Assembly: GCF_001625305.1 (NCBI RefSeq)
Contig: NW_017804131.1
Coordinates: 2,753,178 to 2,817,177 of the forward strand
Reading direction: 5' to 3'
Length of the DNA: 64,000 nucleotides
Source: Branchiostoma belcheri
Lineage: Eukaryota > Chordata > Leptocardii > Amphioxiformes > Branchiostomatidae
Position 1 is the first letter of the stretch. Every line of letters starts with the position of its first letter. Below, piece by piece: positions 1 to 13,200 of this stretch. A program made the translations under genes and the position numbers. Under the pieces are notes generated by a model, which saw only the letters and a list, made by a program, of their open reading frames with translations, made no database searches and had not been told where the DNA came from.

Positions 1-489
1 ATGTTATTCGGGTCATTTTTGGATTATTCACGTATGTAGCGTAAGTGCTCACTAACTCAGTAACGGATGAGTGTCCCGTGACGTGGCTGTGCGTACACCA
101 CTGATATTGATCATCAGGTTGGACAGAAATTAAAGGTAGGAGAGTTTATCGGAGGTGATCACCCGGGGAAGGAAGGATTACTGCACTGTTGTTTTGGTTT
201 CCTCAAGTTTACCAAAGCATTCAGCCATGTTTCTCTTGCAGAAAAAGGGTGTTAGTGACGCGAAATATGGCGTAGTTGATGTAAGCTGGGAAGGGTGTGC
301 GTACATGTGGCATGTGTGTTGTGAAAACAAAGCTTGGAGAGATTCTTTAGCCTACCAGAGTCAGGCGGCTTGGGTAGTTTATAATTACCGATCAGCCTTA
401 TCATCTTTATAGAATATATCTCTTAAACTAAAGCTACTGTACCATTTACATGAAATCCCTAAACCCTTTTGTTCCTATTTGTTTTTCAG
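1..489 (+). other. Upstream DNA, possibly an intron in the 5' UTR
   Basis: No coding exon is recognised. The stretch ends in a pyrimidine-rich acceptor (tgtttttcag at about 480-489), so it may be an intron lying between a non-coding first exon and the exon that carries the start codon. Donor-like words occur at 41 (gtaagt) and 136 (gtagga), but neither can be confirmed. No TATA box or other core promoter element stands out. Confidence 0.35.
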
Positions 490-1071
490 GGTGGAGCTTC
501 TCTTCAATCTGAGCTGCCAGACAACTGACACAGACCAGGCAGAAAGAGAGACCATTACAGTGGACAATCTATTTGATACAGGGATCTGTTCTGGGGCACG
601 CACCTACTGAAATGGGTCCCAGATACCCTCTGTTGTTGCTATAAAACTGCCAGAACAAGCAGCGTGACTGGTTGTTGCCTGTTACACTGGCAGAGGAGGA
701 AGTCAAAACAGCCCTGACTCACTCTGGACTGCCTGAAAATCGGTGCGTACTAAATACTTGTTACTCGACATACTCCCCTTAACTGCGGCTGACATCATTG
801 CATGAGAAAGCCAAGCTTTATACGAGATAAGAGAGAGGCCAGATTTCTTCCTCATTGACAGTCCAACAGTGTGCTGGCCTGACCTGCGGTAACTGAAAAG
901 GACAGCTATAATCATGGAATGAGGGACAGGGCCAGGTCCCTGCAACAAGGCAAGGAATTGGTGCCAGTTTTCTCAGAAATACTCATCCGTTTGCAGCAGA
1001 AAATGATCTAACCGGTGCGCCTACTCACGAGGGAATAATCTGAAGGAAAGCGGGAGTGAGCACGATAAAGT
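490..1071 (+). other. Probable 5' untranslated part of exon 1
   Basis: The stretch lies between a good splice acceptor at 488-489 and the start codon at 1072. It has stops in the frame of the gene, including TAA at 1066-1068 just before the ATG. It contains several upstream ATGs with very short frames, for example 612-644 (10 codons). Transcription of this stretch is inferred from the acceptor and the absence of another one nearer the ATG. Confidence 0.4.
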
Positions 1072-1234
1072 ATGGGAGAGGAAGGCAATAAACAAGAGAT
1101 GGAGCCACGTGAAACAACAAGGAGAAAACGCTACTCCATTGAGGAAACCAGGGAGGAGAAACCCAAGAGACGGTTGCGAAACCAGCCGGAAATAACATCC
1201 TGGACTGTCGGAGGTGTCAGCTATAAAGTGGGAG
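1072..1234 (+). CDS. RERE: RERE exon 1: start codon, basic N-terminus, beginning of BAH domain
   Basis: Encodes residues 1-54 plus one base of codon 55. The ATG at 1072 is the first Met after an in-frame TAA at 1066-1068. The N-terminus is short and highly charged ([20 protein letters not shown]), then reads [14 protein letters not shown], which leads into the BAH fold. The donor is gtaagt at 1235. Vertebrate RERE has a longer acidic/basic N-terminus before the equivalent ITSYITED stretch, so this protein has a compact N-terminus. A second in-frame Met at residue 10 is a weaker start candidate. Confidence 0.88.
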
Positions 1235-4200
1235 GTAAGTCATGTAATTAGTACACCTGACTTGTCAGTCATCCCTCCATAGACATTTCAAGCTGGATTA
1301 TCAGCATTACTTCATGGGAAACTGGGGGGTGATTTAAGAGGAATTTGACTCCTGATGTATTCAGTTGTTTGTTTTCACCTAATTACACATCAATCAAGGA
1401 GTTACCAAATGCATATCACATCCTTTATATAGTCTAACTGCTATTTGTAATGATAACCTGTGCAAATTGTTTCCATGAAGTATGTCCCGGTATGGCAAGA
1501 AACAAATTTGTTGCCTACTGTGTACATTATCATCATCATACATTCTACATGTAGGATCATGATCATATACGCAGTGCTGTCTTTGAGGTGTTAACATCAG
1601 TGCACATGCCGACCTCTTGATGTGGTGGTTATGAGTTATAAATTTTTGCAGAAGGGTTTATGCTCCGAGATCGAAAGCCTGAGTTCAAATGGGAAGGCAG
1701 TCTGCAGCTACAAAGCACTGAGCTGAGGGCGTAATTTGATTTTCCACTGGCTTTCTAGATCATTAGAATTGACACTGGGAGTCAAACGCAGAGTGCAAAG
1801 GTCATTAGAGGCTAGGGTTGTTCTGCTTGGTATAACTTTGTATAGGGGATGTACACTACATACCAGACATGGCAAGGGTGGGGGGAGTTACTTATGTCTG
1901 CTGGGTACAAAAAGGACCCGTTTGGCACATTTTGTTACTATCCTGTTCAGAAATGACTACACAGTGTCATTTTGTACCTAATTACGTACAATAGACCACG
2001 CTGTAATCCGAGTATCATGTTGATGTGTACTGTGAAAAAAGTATTATGTCTATGTTTGGGTTTGTTTATGTAAATCTCTGTTTCGCAGCCCAGTGTCTGA
2101 CAAGTATCTGTGAGAGTGCTGACATTAGTCTGTGATCCCCACCAGTAACCTTACACCCACAAAGTGGAGTGGCCGCAAAACAAGGCATATCCTGCCAAAA
2201 CTCATACTGTTAGAATGTGTTGTGTTTGAAAGGCCAAGGTAATTCAGTTAACTGTTGTTACCAAACTTTGAAAGGCCTGTGAGTGAGGACTAACAGTGAT
2301 TTTTCTGTTGGAAACACAAAGAGCCTTTACTGCCTTTTTAAATGTATGTGTCCTGGCCTTTGGAAGGATTTTCTGAAAAGTACTTCTTCTATTATCTTCT
2401 CCACTCAGTGTAAAAGATTGATGAAGATAACACTCATTCAGCCACACCTCTTAGGTATCAATTTTCACATTATCAGCTATCCATTTGTGTATACATGTTA
2501 AAAGACCTACAGTTATTTTGTTTGGACACCATTTTTAGTTCATGATTACCACCTTTCCAAACAAATGATCAAATCATTGAATGTACTATGTAGTAATTCC
2601 AAGAAACTATTTCTTTCCAACAGCAGTTTGCTTTTGTTGAAAGGGAATAGACTTATCAACATGTCTGGCATATTTCTATTGTTTTCATTTCCAATGTTGC
2701 CTATCTCCTGTGCCTTGTTTCATTCTCTACTTGTCACTCATGAAAATGCTTTCAAATCCCGTCCTTTGATTGTAGTTTCTTGTGCATATCCTTTCATTCC
2801 AGATCAATCAAGCGTTCTGCCTAACTACTCAAAGAAAGGGCAGCGTTTCACTAACATCACAGGCAGCACGCAATTGCATGAATAAATGCAATTGGGCGAA
2901 CAAAGAAATTTTCTTGGAAAAACCAAATGCTGTAAAGCGAGACCATTACAGATATTGTCTGCCACTTTAGATGTTTCATGGACACTGTAAAATTTTTGAT
3001 TTGGTTGGTTTTCATAGCCTGGTGACCAAACCTGTTTTTAGCTGCCAAGTCTCTGTTGTCTTGTTGCAGCTCACCAGGCAATGTTTTTCATTTGCCCTTT
3101 TTCATAGCCACTGAGTGACTTTTACCACACTGATACTTGGCAAGAATGATATCATTGTAAAGTGGTGGTCCCATGTTATGGATATAAACAAAGTGCTCTG
3201 TATGTAACTGCAGCTCCCATAGGGACAGTGAATATGCGGTTGCCAAACACTGAGAAGGTGCCTCACAATTCCTCCTAGTGTAGTGCAGGCTGCATTTGAG
3301 CTTTTATCAGGGTTGCAGAAAAAGCCTATCCGTGTATCTTACAGTTTAGCATATTGAGTCTTACAGGAGCAAAGCCCCGTGACCTTGGCAGTGGCACTGT
3401 GGTGTATATGAGGAAATTACAGAGAACCTCTCTAGTCAAATGAATGGGTGGCCAGGGAATTACACCAGCAGTAACAGCTGGGAAGGTTGGACAACCAGCC
3501 TGGATACAGCAAGACAAGTATTCAGGTTACAAAGGTTATTTCAAGTCATGGAAAATGAGTTCTAATCTAACCACTGTTGCAGGAAATGGCACAAGAATGT
3601 GGTGACTAAGCTAACCTTTAGCACACTGACTTACAAGTACCAGTACTTGGGTAAGTTACGATTGCTGATGGTTAGATAGCAATGAACATAGTAATAGCAG
3701 GAGAGAGGGCTATTCACCCGAAATAGCTTTTAAGTTTTATTGCTCTGAATTGTCTAGGGAGTTCGGCAGTTTGGGGAAAATGGAAAAGTTCGTTTAGATT
3801 GAGAATTGTTCTCCAAAAAATGCATCTGTAGTTACATGAGACAATGTGACATTTACCAGCTTTCTTGTCAATAATTCATTTATACAAAATGATAGATTTG
3901 CTGTAAGCCTTGTATTCCTCTCCTAAAATCATTTCAACAGTCATTTACATACTGCATCCCCCCAGGATATGTTTCTGCTTGATGCTTCCAGAACACCTAG
4001 TCAACATCTAGGAACCTTAAGACTTTAATCACAACAGGATGTCTTAACCTTAAGGTGAAGCGAGACAAAGAAAATCCTTTATCTTGGCTGGAGGCAAATA
4101 ATAGACCATTTTCACCTTCAGTGTAGCCCGAGCCTGATAAAAGGAGTGACATTTCCTGCCATTCTTGCCTCGAGGTAGGAAGAGATGGCTGACAAAAAGT

Positions 4201-7200
4201 GGCCTGGAATGTCTTTGAAGATGTACCACTAATGTCCTGTGGTCATGGCAAGAAAATTTCTTATATTTCCTACAAGAATTAAAAGAAGATTAGGAAAACA
4301 TTAATCCCCTTCTGAGTGTTAATGTTTGACCCCCATTTGAATGTCTCTTTGTCTGCATCTGTCTTTCTCACCCCACACCTGCTAGACCCCAGAGTCAAGG
4401 TCTGACCTTGGAACATTAGCATGACAGAAGTCATTACTAACAAGATCAAACTATAGGATCACTCCCCACACCCTGCCCACAGCCCTCCCATCCAAACAAA
4501 GGGGGAGTTCAATAAATTTCTGCCATTGAATTTTTTACTGCTCTCAGATTCTCCCCTTTTCAACAATGAAACATCCCCAAAATATTATATGTGTGTTGGG
4601 AGGGGGGGATGGAAGGAGGATGTTCCAACCAAAGAACTTTGATAAGCACATAAAATCCCTGTCTGTTACCTCCAGTCAAGTTGTAAAATGGAAGGACCCT
4701 TGTGCTAAATGTCAACTTTGTAATGCAGTGTGCCCTGGTGTAAAGTCATTATCTGACATGACAGGAGGCTATAGGATTTCACTTGTCACTTTCACACCTG
4801 TTTCGTGTACAGAGAGGATCACGGAGTGCTGCTGGCAAGCAATGGCACAGAAATCAAACTTCTGTAGCTTTGTACCTACTTCAGGATGACCATGTTATGT
4901 GCTGTACACAGAGACATTGATGTATCATTCAGGTAAAACAACACAAGATAAACAAAGATTTCTATTCAGGAACCCTTTCTTATCTCATTAGATCATCGAT
5001 TTCTGCATGACAAAGCCTTGGCAGAACTCCTCTGAACCACAGTATCAGGACACTAAACAATAGAAGCCAGGTGGACCCATTATACTCACCTTTGTTCTAC
5101 ATGACAGGCTACGGCCTTTCCCTTTGTCTGAGGGAAAATACCTTCATTAGAAGCCATGCTGGGCTGTTAGCTTTTATTTTTGCAACAAGCTATATGTTTA
5201 TTGAAGTGTGTAGTGTAACACATAAGCCTGTTTTGACTAGTCGGGGACTGTTAATACATAAAGAGGGGTGGTTATGTTACTGGAATGTTTGTCCCCTTCC
5301 CCTGACAAGTCAAACACGAACAAGTCACCTTTTTGTTGAGATTGGGCAGGTTACACAAAGGAAAAGAACACAGTATTTAAGCTAGCCATTGGACCAGTGC
5401 AGCTTGTCAACACAGGGATTAGCATGACTTCATGTAAATCCAACATCCCAAATTGTTTACCTCCTGCAAAAAAAGGGGTATTTTCCATTTAAAAAGCAGC
5501 AACTTTATGGAGCGTGTAGCTTAGTAGTATTCAAAAAGGTGTCAAAAGATGTGAAAATTACAAAGAATGACTTTTCTTTGGGCATTATTGATAGAAGCCA
5601 AATACTTGTTTCTGGACTAGCGCTGTTATAGTTTTGTGTTTCCTATGGTAACCCAGCCTGAAAACAGGCTAGAGTTTGTCCAACCATAATCACAGTAATT
5701 AGTTACCTGTAAGCATGTTTTAATTACTGATAAGAGACCTGGAAAGAGGATACTCTCAACAGGGGCATTCCAATACTTGCATAGGGTTGGGTAAGGAAGA
5801 ATGAAAACAAAAACACTGACCCTTGAAAACTACATGTACAGCAAAGATTACTTTTCAATTGAGTTAGCATCTAATGGAAAAAGTTCTCCAATGACAAGAA
5901 TAGATCTGAAAAGAAATGCATTGAATGAAGCAATCAATTTACATGTATGTATAAATAGACTCAAAGTGAACCGAAAAGCAATTTGATCAATTGTGAAAAT
6001 AAACCAATTGTCATCTATTGTGTAAGCATTTGTCTTGCTTTTCAAATGCTGTAATTTATAATACAATTCCTCCAACATTGTTCAGAGCTTGAACTCTGTT
6101 GCAATGCAATATGTGCTTTCAATTTAAATTCTGAGGAATTCTGCAGTACAGTTAGAAGTTGTATCTAGTGTACTTATTGCGTTGGAAGAAAGTTATAGCC
6201 CTGAACTATTTAACTACAAGCACAGATGAACTTTACTGATACAATTCTTCCAACATCATCACTGAACCTCCCCTATTAGGGTGTAGTTCCCTAAAACCAG
6301 CATGAGCCTTCTAATCAGCTACATACAGCTGTTTTAGATAGAAGGAAGGCATTACAGATTATAAATCATGCCCACTAAAACACTGTGGAGATTGGAGATA
6401 AGAGTTACTACCTGTACTGTTGTATGGATTTCTGCTGGTGAAGTCAATTCAAATTTTATCAGGTAAATTATGAGTGTGTTTGTCCACACTCAGTACTGGA
6501 GAAGTGTACCCATGACCCTGCTTACATAGTAATTAATACCATGAGTAAAGGGGTGGGCTGGTCAATGCAACAACTAATGACAGATTAGGGTGAAAATTAG
6601 GGATTATTCATTGTTTATAGTTTGGGCAGGGTTCTCACCTGCAACATACAAATTTGTTGAATTGCTATAATCAAGCTATAATACTGCAAATGTGAAACAG
6701 TATGTCATGGAGATTAAAGTGCATGATGACACCAAAATACAACATTTTCTGATTGTATTAAAAAAGGATTGTATAATTCAATTGACGTACATATGTCTGC
6801 GCTATTACATGCCCCTTAGATGCAGCTCAGAATTCATAGTCTGGACTCCAGACATGATTTCACAGTTTGTAAGTTCTAGTTTCAGAACTGACCAGTGAGA
6901 CTGAGAATGTTCACTGTGACGTCATGTCCAGACAATACAAAAAACACCTACACCTGCATGTATTTCTTTGTTACCAACTCCTGTAACAACAAAACACAAT
7001 TAGGAAGACACCCTTCCTTTGTGCTTGTTTCTTAATCATCTTGACCTATGTTTCTTTTCTCAGGAACGGTCCTAAGGAGTTATTTCTGTCTCAGGCAATT
7101 GTTTGTGTGTAGTAGAATAGTATAGGACACAGGATTTACAATTACTGTACCCCTACAGTACAAAACCAGGAAAGGTGATAGTTTAGGGTGTCTCACACAA

Positions 7201-10200
7201 GTGGCTGTGTGTGTGTAAAGGAAATCTGGTTCCAGCCCACTGATTAGCACGGCCTGATGACATGGGGAAAAGGACAGCGTGCGTAAATGTCATATGTTCC
7301 TCAAACAAAATCTATTTGTTTATGAGATGGTGAATCAAGCCATTTTCACTAAACATTTTTGCACATTTTCTTGTTAGACAGTGATATGCTCATAATGTAT
7401 CCTCCCAAAGATTGTTTTGACTTTTGTCTGCTTATGCATTTTGTATGATATTTTGAACACATCACAAAACAGGATACAATTAAACTAGGAAAGTTATAGA
7501 CTGGAAAAATATAGCCAAGAAATTTTTCGTCTTGTGCTTTGATACATTGGTGATAGGATAGATTTAATAGTTGTGGTAGCTATGTAATTGATTTTCTAAG
7601 GCCCATTGGGACCAGCATGAGAAATTTTCGGTTATAACTGGTTTATGAAAGCATAATTGTGTGAAATTGACAGCTCACCACCAAGGTTGACTGGCACATT
7701 ACATCACCGAGAATCCCACAAAAACCATTTAACATCCCAGGCTGCAGATTAATTTCAGACATACTGTGCAGAATGCTGCAGACCTTGTAAAGCTAGAGAC
7801 GTGCCATTACTGGCAGTTGATCGCTATAAAAATTCGAACACTTCAGGTGTTGCTCAGAATGCCAACATCACAATAAAGCTTCGCCCTTTGGCGGCGTCCT
7901 CCCTACAAGTCAATTAACCCGACACGTCTTCCTCATTGCACCGTAAAATAGGTAAATGCGATAAAGTTGAATCGGAATATTTCATTCCCCCATAGCAGAA
8001 GTTCAGGCAACCCATTTGGCCAATTTGCTGCGTCAATTGGTATCATTTGTAATGGCTGCCCAGCCTTCTGTTCATTCACTCAATCAAATTTTCATGAACT
8101 CTCCCCCACCGATCACAGTGATCTGTGTGAAAGCTTGGCCAGGAATCGCGGGAGATGCGGGTTAGCCGTATTTCACTTCCCTAACTCATCACAGTTTGTT
8201 ATGTTCCCAGTAAAAATCCACGTTTCATCAGTAGGAGCAGTGGTTATCAATGTTAGGTTTTGAAAAATCCCTTTCAGTCTTATCTAACATTCAGAATGAA
8301 GATGTCATTTGGTTCCCTGTTTACATGATAACTTTGTAACTTGACCTCTTGTTTTGTTCGTTTGTTTGAGCCTTTATTTCAACTTGATCTGTAACTGTGT
8401 TACATGCTCTAATCGGCCGCTATTTCGGCCGCTTTTCATAGAGGTCGAGCTTGGAGGAGTGTCAGGAGGTCATAACATAAATACTACTTGCTACAAACCT
8501 TGTGCTTAACATTTCTTTTAAATGTCTTCTCTGTTCTGATTTTTGATGCTGCACAGCTCTTCCTCTGGTTGGCACTTGCAGGTTTTTGTACACAAGACAT
8601 CAAAATTGGGAATAGAGACATCTATTTCTTGTTCATGTGAAATTTATACGACTGTCAGGTGGAGGGTATTGATGGGATAAAGAGCAGTCATGCACGGTAT
8701 TGAATTTATCACCAGCTTTTTCAATCTTTCGGAATGTCATACCATATTTGTGTCTCTATTGTGGTGAAGGAAAATCCGTTCACATCCTTACCAGTAGGGA
8801 GGGTAATCTGTTCATCTTCTCTTGAGATGGGAATGTCTTTCGACAAGGTGGTTGGTCTTGCTGCAATGTCGGATATTTTAAGTTGTCTGTATGTAGGACA
8901 TGTTATCATCCTTGTATCATGAAACATGAAATGGGAAGTAAACCTTTATGGGTTCTGAGAGCAATGGTTTCCCTTCAAGCACAGTAAAATTATATCTGCA
9001 TACTACGTATAAGTGTGAATTATATTGTATAAGATGTGTAATTATGGTAATGGATCCTTGTGAAATTTTCCAGGCTGGTAAATAGAGCGGCAAGGGAACA
9101 CCTGTCATATGTAATTACATTATTCCAAATTAAATTGGCATGAAGTGCATCATCTGTCACATGATTAGGTGGCATGTCTGTAGGAAAAATGCACCTCTTG
9201 GGGCACAGGTTGAAAATGATCGTAAATAGTGCAGATATTATTAGAATTTTTGGCACTTGAAATGTTAGGATAAATCTTTGTATCTTTTATTTAAATGGGT
9301 GCTCTACATAACTGCATACTTCTTTATGGCCTCACATATTCAAGATTGGAAGTGTGAAAAGAATTGCACCCCGTAAAATACTTCAGTGCCAATGGAGACA
9401 GGCATATTAGAAATCCTTCGTGGAAGGAGCGGAAGTCTGAGTTTTATCTTGCAATTTTTTCACCCTACCTGTAATGCTTCAACTTCAAGTATGAAACTTA
9501 AAAGGTATTATTTTTTCATCCCCCTGCTTCAACTATGTACATGTATGATGTTATGTTGATATTGATCAGTAAAGGCCATCATTTTCATAGAAGCAATGGA
9601 AAAGTTTTGTTAACCATATCATAGTAACAGGTCATGAATAATCAACTTTGGTAACACTTAAACAGCAAGGCAGAATAGCATACACCATCAACTGCGACAG
9701 ACGTTTTGTTGATAGACTGAAATTGCCATTTCGACACATTTCTCAGCAGATCAGTTATACTTCAATCAAAAGTCTTACTTAATAGTTTATTTGGAAAATT
9801 TGCCATTCCTTCATTCCACTCATTTTCTCTAGTTCATGGTCAACCCCAATGTAGCTGTTTTTGGTCTCCCCCTTGTGTCATACGTAGGCAGGCCCTCATC
9901 TTACACATTTTGCATGGCACAATCAATGGCTGCAGTGTTGTATGTCAAAGGTCAGTCATGGGTGGCTGAAAGGAGCCCCACAATGTCACAACCCCAATGT
10001 TTAGATTCCTGAACAGCTGCAAAAATACCATTAGGAAAAGGGTTGGGAAGTGAAGACAGCTTGTTGTTTGGTTGGTGACAAATTTTGCATTGTTCTGTAA
10101 TGGTATGAAGGACTGTTGTTGGATGATATGCCTGGGAGAAACAGTTGAAATGTGAGGTGATTACATGCTCTAATGTAACACACAGGGTGTTATTTTTGCA

Positions 10201-13200
10201 GAGCCTCTTCCAACCCATTTGGTTCAGATAAAAAGAAGGAATAGAGGAAAGTAAACAAGTCATTAGACTATTGACCCATTACAGATGTTCTGTTTGTGTA
10301 TACATGTTAAGAAAGCTTATCAGTGTGTTTTTGGTTTGATGATTGAGAATGATAAGAATCAGCAAAACTTTTATTTCATTTCAAATACCCTTTTTTAATT
10401 CCAAGCGAGAAACTCGCATACAACAATATTTTACTGAAATATGAAGACATGAAGTTGGTACAATAAAATCTTCATGAAATTTGGATCTATCTATCTGGCT
10501 GGACACAGGGGCAAGGGGAGGAGACCATGAAGTCATGTTGACTTTGATGATAGATTAGAGGTCAATAAGTAATGTAATATGAACAATTATTGGTTTTTAA
10601 TCATAACAGGTTTCCATAATGCCCATCTAATATGAAGATAATATTATATACATTATTTGATATAAACTTGATAAGAACAACAGCATATGTTTCATAATTT
10701 TCATCTGACCTCTTTGTCCCCCTCCATATTATTGATGGCTGGTCCCTTAATGCACCTCAGAAAAGCACTGAGAAGATATACAAGTGTAGCTGGTGACAAC
10801 AGTACCCTTCCATCCATATCAACTTTTATAATGGCTTTATTGATTTCCAGTAGCGCAGCATTATGATATCTATGTGCTGTCGCAATATCGGTGCTGATAG
10901 TGTTGCTATTGCCAGCAGTCAACTGAGCACTGTAATCGGCATTCATGTAGTGATAGGTAGATTTAGTGCAGGGAAGCCATTAGTCGCTGTTATAGGTAAA
11001 AGCGCAAGATTTAAAAGGATGGTACAGATGGATCGTAAGGATGCCAGTAGCTCACACTAAAAGTGCAAGATTTAAAGGAAATATAAATACGGGGATGTGT
11101 CGTAAAGGTGGCAATGGCTTATACTTTATGTATGCCCTGGGGCCCAACATGCCCAGATTGTGGAGTAAAGTGTTTTTGGTCCCCACAATAACTTTCTTGT
11201 ATATTGTTGATATACATATATGTGCTTCAAAACTTAATTCAGGTATTCCTGCGCTCAAATGTATGATAGAGCCAAGTCATGGAGCAGAGAAAACTATGTA
11301 TTGAGTCACTACCGGTAATTGTCACCCTTACTACATTGTTTGCAATGTTTAACAGTAGTTTCAAACTTTGAAACTCAGGTCAATGCTGTTGATAACAGGC
11401 TTGTTTCACAAAGCTGTTGATCTATCAAATGTTTACAGCAAAATATGACAAGACCTTAACGTTAAGACTTTCGTCAGTTCTTATAAAAGTTTTTTTATTT
11501 ATTTTCCAGATTGTGTGTACATCGACAGCCAGCGTGCAGACAACCCTTACTACATCTGCTCCATCCAGGAGTTCCGCATGGTGAGTCCAGCTGGTTCTTC
11601 TCTTGTACCTGGCACTCTGTAAAGGTGGCACCTCTGGAATTAAATAACATCCTTGATAAAAGTAGGGTGTAACAAAATGCCTTGATTAACCTCCTCATAC
11701 ATTATCAAAAACTATGGGGACCTCTTACTTAGATACTGTTAACAACACTTGCAGAGAGATATGTGGGGCCTATAGGTTTCACAAGTTGTTGAGGGTAATC
11801 TATATCAAGCCACCGCAAGCCAACAAAGGTGGTGTGTGTTGCTAAAATGTGGTAATTGCAGTTAACAGGTGCAGATACTGCACATGGGCTTGTCCATGTA
11901 CAATGTATGTCAGTAGTGAGGGGGTTCTATGTCTGTTATTAGTTGTTTCAGCCACTTACACATTAATGTGATTTATACAGATACACTTCTATGATAAAGA
12001 ATGCTGCCTTGTAATCTTTTGAGTTATAAGATGGAGACAACAGTATAACTATAAGAACTACACTAAACCAAAACATGAGTGCAAGGCACAATGATTCACT
12101 TGCTTTTGTATCTATGTTTGAGTGCACAGATAATAAACACTATTAAATGATAGAAAGATTCATAAAATGTCATGGAATAAGGACTTAAAATCTGATTTTA
12201 TATACCTAGAGTAGAATATTAGTAGAGGAGTTGATGTTATTGGTTGGTGATATTGCAGTCAAATGCCCTTCCAAAGTTCCAAGGTCATACCTCATGGCTA
12301 GGATAAGGATGCTTTCATCTGCCTGTCAACAGATTTCAGTGACCTGAACCATAAGAAGCTTTGCTTTGACACCCTTGTGTAGTTTCTGTCAGGTGTGAAA
12401 TACAGGTGTCAACATGTCACCTAAACACCTGTTAATCAGCATGTGCAGGTACGTTGTGTCCCCACATGAACTCACTGCTATTTATGTTTGAGTTTGTTGC
12501 TGTAGATTTCTGTACAGCAGACAACATTGTCAAGTGGTTCATGGCATTCTTTCCTGCAAGTATGGAAGTTTACACCTGTACTAAAAGTTGACTCAAATTA
12601 CCTTCTCTGTAACTATTCCTTTACAGCAGTGCTGATAACTTCCCCATAAATCAAGCCTTATCGCCATAGTTACTGAAGAAGAAAGAGTAACCCTTAGGCC
12701 AAGAATAGCTATGTGCAATCCTTGAATGTTAACATCTGAGCATCCTTTTTTCTCACAAATGAGAAATGGTTAGAATAGATTTTCTGATAGTAGGGTAGCT
12801 AAGGTACATCTTTCAGTGTGACTGCTTTTTGATGGGCTCTGAAAGACACATTTGCCTCCGTGAAAATAGAGGTATTATTTTGTGTGTGTGTGTTTGTGTG
12901 TGTGGTATACCCTGCCCTGGAGTGAAAGCATCTAACTACAGACCACAAAAGATCAGACACAGGAAGTTAGGTCCCAGCAGGAAGTTGACCTGGAGTCTGT
13001 CAGCAAAGATAATGCATAGAAAGGTAGACAGAGAAAATCACAATAATGAGTAAAACCAGATATTCACAAAAACTCCACAAAAATATTTCGTGGAGGTATA
13101 AAATCTCTGACTTCTTGTTCTGCATGTCAAATTCAGATTCCCAGCTCTTTATAGATCTTTCACCGCCAAAGTGTACAGTAGTTCGACACCAGATGGGCTA

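Larger units (their letters stand above)
1235..11509 (+). other. RERE: RERE intron 1
   Basis: A 10.3-kb intron with gtaagt donor and ttttccag acceptor. It is mostly A+T-rich unique-looking sequence. Noticeable parts are an atcatcatcat run near 1530, a weak tRNA-SINE-like patch near 1635-1700, a regulatory-looking stretch at 7680-8260, two CGGCCG palindromes at 8414-8436, and a decayed tandem repeat at 10847-11125. No second gene is seen on either strand. Confidence 0.85.

Noticed and set aside
1635..1700. tRNA-derived SINE or tRNA gene
   Set aside because: Only vague A-box and B-box similarity (gagttcaaatggg); no cloverleaf and no tail could be made out.
4566..4889. 107-codon frame containing [12 protein letters not shown], like a 4Fe-4S ferredoxin motif
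   Set aside because: Single chance-level motif inside an intron; no splice sites, no other ferredoxin sequence, and intron-like composition around it.
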